A stretch of DNA of 32,095 bases, from the NCBI GenBank assembly GCA_036960405.1, contig JBALWS010000040.1:1-32095 (forward strand), in the 5' to 3' direction. The notes below the pieces were generated by a model. The model searched no databases and had not been told where the DNA came from. It saw only the letters and a list, made by a program, of their open reading frames with translations. Position numbers and translations under genes: made by a program. The DNA is from Motiliproteus sp036960405 (lineage in GTDB: Bacteria > Pseudomonadota > Gammaproteobacteria > Pseudomonadales > Balneatricaceae). Shown one piece after another: positions 8,747-18,088 of this stretch; within the stretch, counting starts at the first letter, position 1; each line of letters opens with the position of its first letter.

Positions 8747-9742
8747 TTATGCCGCTTGAGTGTTCAGTCGGTGTTGGGCAAAAAACTCGCCGATAGCCGA
8801 CAGTTGTTGTGGTGGATGTTCTAGAGAATTGAATTGAGCTTTAAAGGCTTTGTGTGCACTGCTGTCCGATAGCGCGGCTAAATACCAGCCGACATGCTTG
8901 CGGGCAATTCTTACACCCAAAAAATCATCGTAAAATGCATAAAGGGCCTGCAAATGACCCTTCATCAACACTTCGATTTCAAGGTCTGAAGGCGCAGCTA
9001 AGTGCTTGCCGGTTTCCAGAAAATGATTGATCTGGCTAAAAATCCAAGGCTGCCCCTGAGCTGCGCGGCCAATCATTACCGCATCGGCGCCAGTCCGATC
9101 TAGTACCTGCTTGGCTTTTTCTGCGGAGTTGACATCGCCGTTAGCAATCAACGGAATCGTGATCGCTTGACGGATTTCGGCGATCGTTGCGTACTCGGCA
9201 TCGCCCTTGTAACCGCAGGCTCGGGTCCGGCCGTGAACGGCCAAGGCGGCAATGCCGCTTTGTTCAGCGATCCGGGCAATTTGAACGCCGTTGCGCTGCT
9301 GGGTATCCCAGCCGGTACGAATCTTAAGGGTTACGGGGACCTCTACCGAGGCCACCACCGCTTCAAGAATCGATTGAACCAGGTTCTCATCACGCAGTAG
9401 TGCCGAGCCTGCTGCTTTGCTGCAGACCTTCTTGGCTGGGCAGCCCATGTTGATATCGATGATTTGCGCACCGTTATCGACGTTGAGTTGGGCTGCTTCG
9501 GCTAGCATCTGTGGATCGGCCCCGGCAATTTGAATGATGCGCGGTTCAGGTTCGCCACTGTGATTGAGGCGCTGGCGTGACTTTCGGCTGTTCCATAATC
9601 GCTTATCGGAGGTGATCATCTCGGAGGGCGTCATGCCGGCGCCGTACTGACGGCAAAGATGGCGGAACGGTTGATCCGTTACACCTGCCATGGGTGCAAG
9701 GACCACTTGGCTATCAATGCTGTAGGGGCCGATATTGAACAC
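8747..9742 (-). CDS. dusB: tRNA-dihydrouridine synthase B
   Basis: Flavoprotein that reduces specific uridines in the tRNA D-loop to dihydrouridine. The TIM-barrel start VVLAPMAGVTDQPFRHLC is typical. The catalytic cysteine sits in DINMGCPAKKV (Cys101), and FMN-binding KIRTGWD, AVHGRTR and ANGDVNSAEKA motifs follow in order. The length of 331 aa is normal. The start is a GTG at 9742. It aligns well with the family N-terminus (MFNIGPYSIDSQ), so I keep it although no strong ribosome binding site is visible. It is the first gene of the dusB-fis pair, with 145 bp upstream that may hold the fis promoter. Confidence 0.97.
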   Translation of the reverse strand: MFNIGPYSIDSQVVLAPMAGVTDQPFRHLCRQYGAGMTPSEMITSDKRLWNSRKSRQRLNHSGEPEPRIIQIAGADPQMLAEAAQLNVDNGAQIIDINMGCPAKKVCSKAAGSALLRDENLVQSILEAVVASVEVPVTLKIRTGWDTQQRNGVQIARIAEQSGIAALAVHGRTRACGYKGDAEYATIAEIRQAITIPLIANGDVNSAEKAKQVLDRTGADAVMIGRAAQGQPWIFSQINHFLETGKHLAAPSDLEIEVLMKGHLQALYAFYDDFLGVRIARKHVGWYLAALSDSSAHKAFKAQFNSLEHPPQQLSAIGEFFAQHRLNTQAA

Positions 9743-9886
9743 AGAGCACTCGTTTCGATAGTGATTAGGGGGTTAAACCGGCAACAGAAAATCGCCATCG
9801 ACCTTGGGCAGATCAATCGTCAGGGCTGTGCGCGGATAGGGCGCTAATGATACCCGTAGAGGGGTGGCTGGGGGAAGAGGAATTGG

Positions 9887-10609
9887 TTAATTGTTGCTCA
9901 AAAAGTGTGGTTTGGCGCGTAAGAACTGAAGCTGGTAGTTGGGGGCTAAAGTGCCCGGATCAAGCAGTTCTAGATGTACTTGAATGGGGCTACGACTGGG
10001 CATCAGGTCGCCTGGCTGCAGGTCGCCGCCGAGATACTCCTTGGGTTGGAATATTCGAGCCGCTCGTAAACTCTCATCCAGGCCAGTAAAGCTTAATTGC
10101 AGCGCCGGAAACGGCTGGTCAAACGGAGCTTGGTTGATGAGCACCAGATCTAGCGTGACGGCGTTGGCATAATCGGGATGCTGGCGAATTAGCAGTTGCT
10201 GGCTGTTGATGCTGGGCAGGTCCTGCCGCGGTGCCAGTTGGCAGTCTAGCTTTTGGCAAGCTTGCGAATAGAGCTGAAGCAGCATTGGATGCTGTGATAG
10301 CTGATCGCGTTCAAACCACAACGTTTGCAGTCCTATTCCCGATAGGGCCAGCAGGATCAGCAGGCTCCAGCCTAGTTGCGCTGGTGTGCTGTCTCGCTGC
10401 CGAGGGGACAGCATGACCGGTTCGCGGGGGATGGCGCCCTCTGCAAGGGGAGTCGCCGCAGCCGAGCGGCTTTCTAAATGATCGGTTGCGACAAAGACCT
10501 GTTGGCAGTGACTGCAACGGACCCGGCCATCGGCCGCGCGCAGCTGTTCTCGGCTGATATCGAAGCGAGTTTTGCATGCAGGGCACTGGGTGATGAACTG
10601 CTGTCGCAT
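9887..10609 (-). CDS. Zinc-ribbon plus DUF3426 membrane protein
   Basis: A 240-residue protein of unknown function often found between prmA and dusB. The N-terminus holds an MJ0042-type zinc ribbon: CPACKTRFDI and, about 16 residues later, CSHCQQVF, giving two CxxC pairs. A single membrane segment follows near residues 78-98 (LGWSLLILLALSGIGLQTLW), and the rest is a DUF3426-like domain with the usual DLVLINQAPFDQPFPALQLS type strand. The topology suggests a cytoplasmic zinc ribbon and a periplasmic DUF3426 domain. It is co-directional with prmA, 39 bp away. No function can be claimed. Confidence 0.88.
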   Translation of the reverse strand: MRQQFITQCPACKTRFDISREQLRAADGRVRCSHCQQVFVATDHLESRSAAATPLAEGAIPREPVMLSPRQRDSTPAQLGWSLLILLALSGIGLQTLWFERDQLSQHPMLLQLYSQACQKLDCQLAPRQDLPSINSQQLLIRQHPDYANAVTLDLVLINQAPFDQPFPALQLSFTGLDESLRAARIFQPKEYLGGDLQPGDLMPSRSPIQVHLELLDPGTLAPNYQLQFLRAKPHFLSNN

Positions 10610-10648
10610 AGGGTTAATTTCCGCTATTGGCTGGCATCGTTTGATGGA

Positions 10649-11554
10649 TCAGCGGCGTACACCGGTCAATCGTACCCAGTCTTCGCGTGTAACGGCAGCT
10701 TCGAGTTCGAACCAAGGGCTATAAGCTTCGATTAGCTGCTCGGTCTGGCTGGCCAATACGCCTGAAAGAGCCAGCTTGCCGCCGGGTTTGACCAGTGTTT
10801 GCAGGGTGTTGGCGAGCTCGACCAGGGGGCCAGCCAAAATGTTGGCGACCAAAATATCGGCGCAGGCCTGGGTGTCGTGTTCGGCCAGTTGGTTGGGGTA
10901 GTAAAGCTCGACTCGGCTGTCATCGATGTTATTGCGCTGGGCGTTGTCCCGGCTGGCCAGGAGCGCTTGAGGATCGATGTCGGTGCCGATCATCTTGCTC
11001 GCGCCGAGTAGCAGCCCGGCGATGCCGAGGATGCCCGAGCCGCAGCCATAATCGATCAGTGTTGCGTTATTCAGCTCTTGTTGGTCGAGCCACTCCAGAC
11101 ACAGAGCGGTGGTCGGGTGGGTGCCGGTACCAAATGCCAGTCCAGGATCCAAGATCAGGTTGGCGGCGCTGGGGTCGGGGATCGGTTTGGTGCTGGGGCA
11201 AACCCATAGCCGCTGGCCAAACTGCATCGGATGGAAGTTGTCCATCCATTCGCGTTCCCAGTCCTTGTCCTCGACCAGTTCGGTTTTATGCGGTGGCAGG
11301 GGGGTCTCGGGGGCGATCTGTTGGTGGCCGTGCTTGAGAAGTGTTAGCACCAGATTCATATCGGTCTCTGCATCAAACAGCCCGATAAGGCGCGTGCTGT
11401 CCCACAGTGGTGTCGTGCCGCGTTCGGGTTCGAATAGCGGCTGGTCGGCGGCATCCTCTAGCGTCACCGCGCAAGCTCCAGCCTCGAGTAGCAGGTCTTC
11501 GTACTGCTCGGACAGTTGTGGCGGGGTTTCGAGTTTAAGCTGTAACCAGGGCAT
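10649..11554 (-). CDS. prmA: Ribosomal protein L11 methyltransferase
   Basis: SAM-dependent methyltransferase that trimethylates ribosomal protein L11. It has 301 residues with the N-terminal L11-recognition domain (MPWLQLKLET) and a hinge containing EDKDWEREWMDNFHPM (about 95-110). The catalytic domain has LDPGLAFGTGTHPTT near 135-148 and the SAM loop DYGCGSGILGIAG at 168-180. A GAGG site precedes the ATG at 11554. It appears to head the run prmA, DUF3426 gene, dusB, fis. Upstream lies the terminator of the accBC block, so it probably has its own promoter in 11555-11710. Confidence 0.97.
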   Translation of the reverse strand: MPWLQLKLETPPQLSEQYEDLLLEAGACAVTLEDAADQPLFEPERGTTPLWDSTRLIGLFDAETDMNLVLTLLKHGHQQIAPETPLPPHKTELVEDKDWEREWMDNFHPMQFGQRLWVCPSTKPIPDPSAANLILDPGLAFGTGTHPTTALCLEWLDQQELNNATLIDYGCGSGILGIAGLLLGASKMIGTDIDPQALLASRDNAQRNNIDDSRVELYYPNQLAEHDTQACADILVANILAGPLVELANTLQTLVKPGGKLALSGVLASQTEQLIEAYSPWFELEAAVTREDWVRLTGVRR

Positions 11555-11703
11555 GCAAACCTCAAGGGCTGAGTTTGAAAATGAAGATATTGATAAGGTA
11601 TATGGGCCGTTCTAGCGCATCTATGCGCCTACAGTATACGACCGCCACGGATGGCGGAAGTGTTGCAAATGCAGGAGCTATTTCCGACACGTACATCCTG
11701 TGC

Positions 11704-11737
11704 ATAAAAAACAAACCCTCTATAAAAGAGGGTTTGT
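11704..11737 (-). terminator. Terminator of the aroQ-accB-accC block
   Basis: The stem ACAAACCCTCT (11711-11721) / AGAGGGTTTGT (11727-11737) has a 5-nt loop. Reading on the minus strand, it is followed by a T-run (the plus-strand AAAAAA). It lies 20 bp past the accC stop. Confidence 0.9.
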
Positions 11738-11756
11738 ATCAGAGAGTGAGCCGGGC

Positions 11757-13097
11757 TTACATGCCGAGCTTTTTCTCTAGGTAGTGGATGTTAACCCCGC
11801 CTTCTTGGAAGTGCGAATCGCGAACAATCTCCTGCTGTAGCGGGATGTTGGTCCGGATACCATCGATCAGCATCTCATCCAGGGCGTTTCTCATCCGCAC
11901 CAGCGCGCTGGTGCGGTCTTGGCCGTGGGTGATCAGCTTGGCGATCAGTGAATCGTAATACGGTGGAACCTTGTAGCCGCTGTACAGGTGCGAGTCGACC
12001 CGCACACCTAGGCCGCCGGGGGCGTGGAAGTGGCTGACTAAACCCGGACAGGGCAGGAAGGTCTTGGGATCTTCGGCGTTGATGCGGCATTCAAAAGCGT
12101 GACCGTTTAGCTTCACATCTTCCTGCTTGATCGATAGCGGTAAGCCGCTGGCGATCTTGAGCTGCTCTTTAACAATATCGACGCCGGTGACCATCTCGGT
12201 AACCGGGTGTTCGACCTGAACACGGGTGTTCATCTCGATAAAGTAGAAACCACCGTTCTCGTACAGGAATTCGAAGGTGCCGGCGCCACGGTAGTTGATC
12301 TCGATGCAGGCATCGACACAGCTTTTCAGTACGGCAGCGCGGGCGTCGTCGTCGATAAACGGCGCCGGTGCTTCCTCAACCACCTTTTGGTGGCGACGTT
12401 GCATCGAGCAGTCGCGGTCGTACAGATGGATGGCGTTGCCCTGACCGTCGGCCAGTACCTGAACCTCAACATGGCGCGGGTTCTCGAGAAATTTCTCCAT
12501 ATACACGACGTCATTGCCGAATGCGGCTTTGGCTTCGGCTTGAGTGACATGGATCGCATTGATCAGCGCTGCTTCGGTATGAACTACCCGCATACCGCGA
12601 CCACCGCCGCCAGCAGTCGCTTTGATGATGACCGGGTAGCCGATCCGACGGGCGATCTTGGCGGTGCGCTCGTTGTCGTCGTCCAGCGGCCCATCAGAGC
12701 CCGGCACGGTCGGAACGCCCGCTTTAATCATCGCTTTGATCGCTGAGACCTTGTCGCCCATCAAACGGATGGTTTCGGCTTTGGGGCCGACAAAGGCGAA
12801 GCCGCTGTTCTCGACCTGTTCGGCGAAATCAGCATTTTCGGCCAGGAAACCGTAACCCGGGTGGATCGCCATCGCGTCGGTGACTTCGCCGGCGCTGATG
12901 ATGCTAGGGATATTGAGGTAGCTATCGGTCGATGAATTGGGTCCGATACAGACCGCTTCATCGGCCAGTCGCACGTGCATCAGGTCTTTGTCGACAACTG
13001 AGTGAACGGCAACGGTCTTGATGCCTAGTTCGCGGCAGGCTCGCAGAATACGCAGAGCGATCTCGCCGCGGTTGGCAATTATAACTTTATCCAACAT
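11757..13097 (-). CDS. accC: Biotin carboxylase subunit of acetyl-CoA carboxylase
   Basis: ATP-dependent carboxylation of the biotin carried by AccB, the first half-reaction of malonyl-CoA formation for fatty acid synthesis. It has 446 residues, as expected. MLDKVIIANRGEIALRILRA is the classical N-terminus. The glycine-rich ATP-grasp loop TAGGGGRGMRV is at about 161-171, and the catalytic FIEMNTRVQVEHPVTE lies near residue 285-300. A GAAGGT ribosome binding site precedes the ATG at 13097. It is 28 bp downstream of accB, in the usual accB-accC operon. Confidence 0.98.
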   Translation of the reverse strand: MLDKVIIANRGEIALRILRACRELGIKTVAVHSVVDKDLMHVRLADEAVCIGPNSSTDSYLNIPSIISAGEVTDAMAIHPGYGFLAENADFAEQVENSGFAFVGPKAETIRLMGDKVSAIKAMIKAGVPTVPGSDGPLDDDNERTAKIARRIGYPVIIKATAGGGGRGMRVVHTEAALINAIHVTQAEAKAAFGNDVVYMEKFLENPRHVEVQVLADGQGNAIHLYDRDCSMQRRHQKVVEEAPAPFIDDDARAAVLKSCVDACIEINYRGAGTFEFLYENGGFYFIEMNTRVQVEHPVTEMVTGVDIVKEQLKIASGLPLSIKQEDVKLNGHAFECRINAEDPKTFLPCPGLVSHFHAPGGLGVRVDSHLYSGYKVPPYYDSLIAKLITHGQDRTSALVRMRNALDEMLIDGIRTNIPLQQEIVRDSHFQEGGVNIHYLEKKLGM

Positions 13098-13125
13098 AGA
13101 TAATGACCTTCAGTCGGGGACTCGA

Positions 13126-13590
13126 TTACCCGATAGTGACTAGTGGCTGGTCGTATTCGACCGGTTGGCCGTCGTCGACCAGAATCGCGGTAATGGTGCC
13201 AGACTTGTCTGCTTCGATCTGGTTCATCATCTTCATCGCTTCAACGATGCAGATTACGTCACCGGCTTTAACTTGCTTGCCAACTTCGGAAAATGCGGCT
13301 GAGCCAGGTGACGCGGAGCGGTAGAAGGTACCGACCATTGGCGAGCGAACTACATGGCCATCTAGAGTAGATTCGGTGCTGGCTGGTTCGGCGGCAGGGG
13401 CCGGCGCTGCAGCAACTGGCGCGGGAACTGCTGCTTGCGGGGCGTAACCCATCGGGAATGGTGCGTAAGAAGGCTGTACGCTAGCAGCGCGGCTGATGCG
13501 TACCGATTCTTCGCCCTCTTTAATTTCAATCTCATTGATGTCCGACTCTTCGAGCAGTTCGATCAATTTTTTAACTTTACGAATGTCCAT
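13126..13590 (-). CDS. accB: Biotin carboxyl carrier protein
   Basis: Carries the biotin that shuttles carboxyl groups between AccC and the carboxyltransferase. It has 154 residues: an N-terminal helical region, an Ala/Pro-rich flexible linker around residues 48-72 and the C-terminal biotinyl domain. The biotin attachment site is EAMKMMNQ, with Lys120 the modified residue. The ribosome binding site is weak. It lies directly between aroQ and accC, a standard arrangement, and translation may be autoregulated as in other bacteria, although nothing in the sequence proves this. Confidence 0.98.
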   Translation of the reverse strand: MDIRKVKKLIELLEESDINEIEIKEGEESVRISRAASVQPSYAPFPMGYAPQAAVPAPVAAAPAPAAEPASTESTLDGHVVRSPMVGTFYRSASPGSAAFSEVGKQVKAGDVICIVEAMKMMNQIEADKSGTITAILVDDGQPVEYDQPLVTIG

Positions 13591-13632
13591 GATATGTCTC
13601 TGTACAGTTCATTTGACTGGGATGTTAAATAG

Positions 13633-14079
13633 TTACTTGGCCGCTTGCAGCTGGCTAATAGCCGCCTGCAGCGCCAGTTCATAGCCCTGTGCCCCTAAGC
13701 CACAGATCACCCCTATCGCCAGATCGGAGAAGTAAGAGTGATGCCGGAATGGCTCGCGTTGGTGCACGTTGGATAGATGGATTTCGATAAACGGGATGGC
13801 AACACCCGCCAAGGCATCACGAATGGCAACGCTGGTATGGGTAAACGCGGCAGGATTGATCAGGATGAAGTCGACCTGCTCATCGCGAGCGCTGTGGATG
13901 CGGTCGATCAGCTCGTGTTCGGCATTGCTCTGGAAAGCGCTAAGGCGCTGACCTTGTTCAATCGCCTGCTGCTGTAGGGTGAGGGTGATGTCGGCCAAGG
14001 TCGTAGCGCCGTAGATCTCCGGTTCGCGGGTGCCCAGTAAGTTCAGATTGGGGCCATTGATCACCAGGATGTTTGCCAT
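13633..14079 (-). CDS. aroQ: Type II 3-dehydroquinate dehydratase
   Basis: Dehydrates 3-dehydroquinate to 3-dehydroshikimate in aromatic amino acid synthesis. The family N-terminus MANILVINGPNLNLLGTREP begins at the ATG at 14079. The open frame extends 21 codons further upstream, but that extension has no family similarity, so I take 148 aa, the normal length. Other signatures are QSNAEHELIDRI, INPAAFTHTSVAIRDAL and IEIHLSNVHQREPFRHHSY, which include the catalytic His and substrate-binding residues. It leads the aroQ-accB-accC series, and upstream is the divergent start of a lipoprotein gene. Confidence 0.97.
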   Translation of the reverse strand: MANILVINGPNLNLLGTREPEIYGATTLADITLTLQQQAIEQGQRLSAFQSNAEHELIDRIHSARDEQVDFILINPAAFTHTSVAIRDALAGVAIPFIEIHLSNVHQREPFRHHSYFSDLAIGVICGLGAQGYELALQAAISQLQAAK

Positions 14080-14283
14080 CAAAAAAGCCTCATTTACACG
14101 GCAGGAATCGCAGAAAGTCGTAGTGTGCCGCAATCGCAGCATACTGTCTAGGACTATGTGTTTTTCTGTAGTTCATGGTATTTAGCATCATTTTGACCAG
14201 TTTTTATAGGGTTTGGTCGTGTTGGTTGGTTCGCTATAGCCACGTGCTATGATGGCCGATAGTTAATATAAGGTAGTGAGGCG

Positions 14284-14997
14284 ATGGTGCGTTTTAGCTT
14301 TTTACTGATGATGGCGTTGCTGGTTGGCTGTGAGAGTGCTCCCTCCAAACAGGTGGCAGGGGACATTCAGCCCGATAAGGTTGAGAAGGCGGTAGTCGTT
14401 AGTCCCGTTGAGCCGGTTCGGTCTGAGTTTAGCCAGATTGAACGCGACCGAATTCTGTTGATTTTGGAGTTGTTGGATAGCGCAGACCAGGCGATTAAAG
14501 ACAGGCGTTTGGCTCAGCCGCGTGGTAATAGCGCCGTGGACTATTACCGCCAGGTGTTAAAAATTCAACCTGGCTATCATGAAGCGCAGTCGGGGCTTGA
14601 GAATATAGTTGACCGTTATATCGAATGGAGCGATGCTGCGGTGCGGCAAGGTCGATTGCAACAGGCGCATCACTATCTGGCACAGGCGCGTCAAATTGAC
14701 CCCGATGCAGCAGAGATTGAGCAAGCAGCGCTAAGGCTAAAGCGGTTGGGTAAGAGCCAAGGCGGTTATACCCGGCTTGATCGCCGTCAGGTCAAGATTA
14801 AGAGCCCTGATCTGGTGCAGGTATTGGGGCGCTTGGCGGATCGAATCCGGGCTGAAGATGCGCGGGTTGTGATCGATGCGCCCACTGACAGCCAAGGGCG
14901 TTGGATCTACCATCAGTTGAACCAGCGCCATGAGGATTATCGAGTTCGGGCTAATATGCGGATCGAATCTCAGCCCGGTGTTCGTTTGATGTATTAG
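14284..14997 (+). CDS. Predicted TPR-like lipoprotein
   Basis: A 237-residue protein with a short hydrophobic signal and lipobox ALLVGC, making Cys16 the likely lipidated residue, so it is probably anchored in a membrane facing the periplasm. Residues about 55-155 form two helical repeats of tetratricopeptide style (YYRQVLKIQPGYHEAQSGLE, then ARQIDPDAAEIEQAALRL). The C-terminal 70 residues resemble no domain I can name. A GAGG precedes the ATG at 14284. Upstream it diverges from aroQ. The ParA-type gene starts 73 bp downstream on the same strand. Function unknown. Confidence 0.8.
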   Translation: MVRFSFLLMMALLVGCESAPSKQVAGDIQPDKVEKAVVVSPVEPVRSEFSQIERDRILLILELLDSADQAIKDRRLAQPRGNSAVDYYRQVLKIQPGYHEAQSGLENIVDRYIEWSDAAVRQGRLQQAHHYLAQARQIDPDAAEIEQAALRLKRLGKSQGGYTRLDRRQVKIKSPDLVQVLGRLADRIRAEDARVVIDAPTDSQGRWIYHQLNQRHEDYRVRANMRIESQPGVRLMY

Positions 14998-15070
14998 ATG
15001 TAGGCAGTAGATTTAGGTAGTTATCACGCACGACAATATCCCTATCAGGGAATGACGGAGACAACATTAG

Positions 15071-15832
15071 ATGCGTAGAGTGGTGTTCAATCAGAAGGGT
15101 GGGGTCGGTAAATCGAGTATTACCGCGAACCTTGCAGCGATCAGCGCCAGTAGGGGTAAAAAAACCCTGCTGGTAGACCTCGATCCGCAGTGCAACTCTA
15201 GCCACTACCTTCTCGGGGAAGGGGTCAACGATGTCCAAAGTGACATCATGGACTTTTATAATCAGGTGCTCGAATTTCGAATGAAAGGCATTGATTTTAC
15301 CGATTACATCACCGAAACCCCGCATCAAAACCTACACCTGGTCGCCTCCAACCCTAAGTTGGGTGACCTGCACGCCAAACTGGAAGCCAAGCACAAAATT
15401 TACAAGCTCAATGAGGCGCTCAGCGAGCTGAACCATTACGATGCGGTGTATATCGATACTCCCCCAGCGTTTAACTTTTATACCCTCTCTGCACTGGTCG
15501 CGGCCCAGGGGTGCTTGATTCCTTTCGATTGCGACGAATTTTCTCGCCAAGCGCTGTACGCCTTGCTGGAGAATGTTCAAGAGGTGCAAGAGGATCACAA
15601 TCGCGAGCTGAAAGTCGAAGGTATCGTGGTCAACCAGTTTCAACCTCGGGCCAGCTTGCCACGGCAGATCGTTGAGAGCCTGCGCGATGATCAGTTGCCG
15701 GTGTTGAATTCGTTTATCTCTTCGTCGATAAAAATGAAAGAATCGCACAACGAAAGTCTGCCGCTGATCCATTATGCCCCCAAGCATAAGTTAACCCAGG
15801 AATTCTTGGCGCTGTTCGATGAGTTGAACTGA
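15071..15832 (+). CDS. ParA/MinD-family ATPase (orphan)
   Basis: A 253-residue ATPase with the deviant Walker A motif QKGGVGKSS at residues 8-16, LLVDLDPQCNSS near 33-44 (switch I type) and a YIDTPPAFNF Walker B region near 130. These are the hallmarks of the ParA family, which positions plasmids, chromosomes or protein clusters by gradients on DNA. No ParB-like partner or parS-like site is visible nearby, so this is an orphan ParA whose cargo is unknown. It appears chromosomal because its neighbours are core genes. A GGAG site lies upstream of the ATG at 15071. Confidence 0.9.
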   Translation: MRRVVFNQKGGVGKSSITANLAAISASRGKKTLLVDLDPQCNSSHYLLGEGVNDVQSDIMDFYNQVLEFRMKGIDFTDYITETPHQNLHLVASNPKLGDLHAKLEAKHKIYKLNEALSELNHYDAVYIDTPPAFNFYTLSALVAAQGCLIPFDCDEFSRQALYALLENVQEVQEDHNRELKVEGIVVNQFQPRASLPRQIVESLRDDQLPVLNSFISSSIKMKESHNESLPLIHYAPKHKLTQEFLALFDELN

Positions 15833-15873
15833 GTATCATGACCGGGCCTTGTGGCTAGCTTTGGAGAATAGTG

Positions 15874-17022
15874 ATGCTAACGCCCGATTATGATTGCAGT
15901 ATCGTCAACCTAATCAGCGCGGTAGCCGGGGCGCATGCTCCGGCTGCTGATCTTTACCCGCCTTTATCCGTACTCGATGATGCCCGCTGCGAGCAGCGCC
16001 CGGTAGCGCTGCTGGTTATCGATGGCTTGGGCTACCAATTTTTGCAGCGCTTTCCCGCTAGTGCCTTAGCCCGCCATTGTGTACAGCGTTTGACCTCGGT
16101 GTTTCCGACCACGACCGCTGCGGCTGTAACGGCGCTGGCACTAGGGGTGCCGGCTCAACAGCACGGCATTAGCGGCTGGTTTACCTATCTGCGTGAGCTG
16201 GGTGCGGTGGTGATGCCGTTGCCCTTTATGCCGCGTGGGGGTGGCAGTGTTTATAGCGATCTGGGGATCTCGGCCGATTCGATGCTCGATGCCCGGCCGT
16301 TATTACCCCGGTTAAATCGCAGGGTACAGGTATCCGGTCCAGGCTATATTGCCGATTCTGACTTCAGTCGAGCGTTATACGGTAACGCCCCCAAGGCGCC
16401 GCACAACAGTCTGGCGCAGCTGTTTGACCAACTAACCAAAGGGCTCAAACATCGGGGTCACCCGTTGGTGTGGGGCTATTGGACCGAACTCGACGGCCTC
16501 GCTCACCAGTACGGCAGCGGTAGCGCCGAAGTGAGTGCTCATTTTCATCAAATTGATCGGCTATTTGAACAATGGCTAGAGCAGCTTGCCGGCAGCGATG
16601 CGCTAGTGTTGGTAACCGCTGATCATGGTCTGATCGATGTAGTCGACGAGCAGCGATTGCTGCTGGAGCATCATCCGGAGCTCGAAGCGATGCTAAGGCT
16701 GCCGTTGTGCGGTGAACCGCGCGCTGCGTTCTGCTACTTGCGCCCCGGTTGCCAACGCGATTTTGAACAGTACTTTGCTGAGCACTTTGCTGATCTGTTT
16801 GAGGTAGTGGCTAGCGAGCAGCTACTCGAACAGCGGTTGTTTGGTCGTGGGTCCCCATCGTCAAGACTGCCTGATCGAATCGGCGATATGACGGTGTTGG
16901 CCAAGCAGCAGGCGATTATCAACGATCGACTGCTTCAAGAGCGCCCCTTCCTGCAGCGGGGCGTCCATGGCGGTCTTAGTGCTGAGGAACTGTACGTTCC
17001 GCTGGTGATGGCCGAGCCCTAG
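15874..17022 (+). CDS. Alkaline-phosphatase-superfamily phosphodiesterase/pyrophosphatase
   Basis: A 382-residue metal-dependent hydrolase of the nucleotide pyrophosphatase/phosphodiesterase type. The metal and nucleophile pattern is complete: LLVIDGLG (Asp50), FPTTTAAAVTAL (Thr nucleophile near 79-81), a WTELDGLAHQYG Asp/His pair near 210, VTADHGLID Asp-His, and a late GVHGG histidine. No convincing signal peptide is present, so it may be cytoplasmic. I start at the ATG at 15874, 7 nt after GGAG, rather than the adjacent in-frame GTG at 15871. It lies 41 bp downstream of the ParA-type gene. The substrate cannot be told from the sequence. Confidence 0.88.
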   Translation: MLTPDYDCSIVNLISAVAGAHAPAADLYPPLSVLDDARCEQRPVALLVIDGLGYQFLQRFPASALARHCVQRLTSVFPTTTAAAVTALALGVPAQQHGISGWFTYLRELGAVVMPLPFMPRGGGSVYSDLGISADSMLDARPLLPRLNRRVQVSGPGYIADSDFSRALYGNAPKAPHNSLAQLFDQLTKGLKHRGHPLVWGYWTELDGLAHQYGSGSAEVSAHFHQIDRLFEQWLEQLAGSDALVLVTADHGLIDVVDEQRLLLEHHPELEAMLRLPLCGEPRAAFCYLRPGCQRDFEQYFAEHFADLFEVVASEQLLEQRLFGRGSPSSRLPDRIGDMTVLAKQQAIINDRLLQERPFLQRGVHGGLSAEELYVPLVMAEP

Positions 17023-17158
17023 CGGCTAAGTACTGAGAAGTTCAAGAGTATTTCGGCTGTTCAATAGCTTGTATCGTCAATAGGGTCTATCTATATAGCG
17101 AGTTGTTCTGTTGCCTGTATGGGCAACGGATGTCGATATCGATACTGGAGAGCGAACG

Positions 17159-18088
17159 ATGCCACGCAACAGCGCTGTAATATCCTGTTTGATCAGCACG
17201 CTGGTTATATTAACCGCATTGACGTCACCGTCGGCCATTGCTGCCGATGCTGAGGCCGCTGCATCGATCGTTACAGAGAGTCCCACCATGGTCGGGCGGG
17301 GCGGCCGGGTCTGGGAGTTTGACCCTAACGATCAACCCTATCCAGCCTATGTTGCCGATCCCAGGCGTCCGCGAATGAACGTCAGCATTGGCTGGACCAA
17401 TACCGATATTCCGGAGACCTCGAGTGGCAGAATTATGCTCGATGCTGGGACACGCTATACCCTGTTCAAGGTCTCTAACCCGAACAGCGCTAACGAGTTT
17501 GCGATCGATATCGAAGGCGGGTTGTTTACCCAGTTCGACCTTGGCAATCAGCTGGACTCGATCGGTTGGGAAGGGGTTTACGGAATTTATGGAGTCTACG
17601 AGTGGAATAACACCCTAGATATGCGCTTTGGCTACAAGCACCTGTCAGCACACTTGGGGGATGAATATATTGAAACGACGGGGCGCGAGCGGGTCGGCTA
17701 TACCCGTGATGCGCTGATCGCCGGGTTTGCATGGCGGTTGGACAATGCTTGGACTGCCTATGTCGAGCCGAGCTGGGCCTTTGGCATGGGCAACGAGGAG
17801 CGTCAGGAGCGTTTGGGTATTGATGGTGGGGCCCAATACCAAGGTCCCTTCGATCTGTGGAATGGCAACATGGCCTTTTACGGCGCTGCTCATGTCCGCG
17901 CATTTAAGGAGAGCAACTGGAAGCCGGGTATCACTGGGCAGCTGGGGTATCTGATTAAGCGGGATACCAGTAGCAGCAACCTGAGGCTGGTACTGGAGGC
18001 TTATACCGGCCGAGCTATTCTGGGCGAATTTGCTCTCGATTATGATGAAACCTACCTCACCGCCGGCTTTATTTTTGATTTTTATTAG
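17159..18088 (+). CDS. DUF1207-like outer membrane beta-barrel protein
   Basis: A 309-residue secreted protein. The first ~32 residues form a signal peptide (hydrophobic CLISTLVILTALTSPSAIAA). The mature part contains YPAYVADPRRPRMNVSIGW, resembling the start of DUF1207 proteins, and alternating aromatic/polar strands. It ends in the hydrophobic pattern TAGFIFDFY, with the C-terminal aromatic residue typical of outer membrane barrels recognised by the Bam machinery. I chose the ATG at 17159, preceded by GGAGAG, over an upstream in-frame start that would bury the signal peptide. Function unknown. The DUF assignment is from memory of the motif. Confidence 0.75.
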   Translation: MPRNSAVISCLISTLVILTALTSPSAIAADAEAAASIVTESPTMVGRGGRVWEFDPNDQPYPAYVADPRRPRMNVSIGWTNTDIPETSSGRIMLDAGTRYTLFKVSNPNSANEFAIDIEGGLFTQFDLGNQLDSIGWEGVYGIYGVYEWNNTLDMRFGYKHLSAHLGDEYIETTGRERVGYTRDALIAGFAWRLDNAWTAYVEPSWAFGMGNEERQERLGIDGGAQYQGPFDLWNGNMAFYGAAHVRAFKESNWKPGITGQLGYLIKRDTSSSNLRLVLEAYTGRAILGEFALDYDETYLTAGFIFDFY

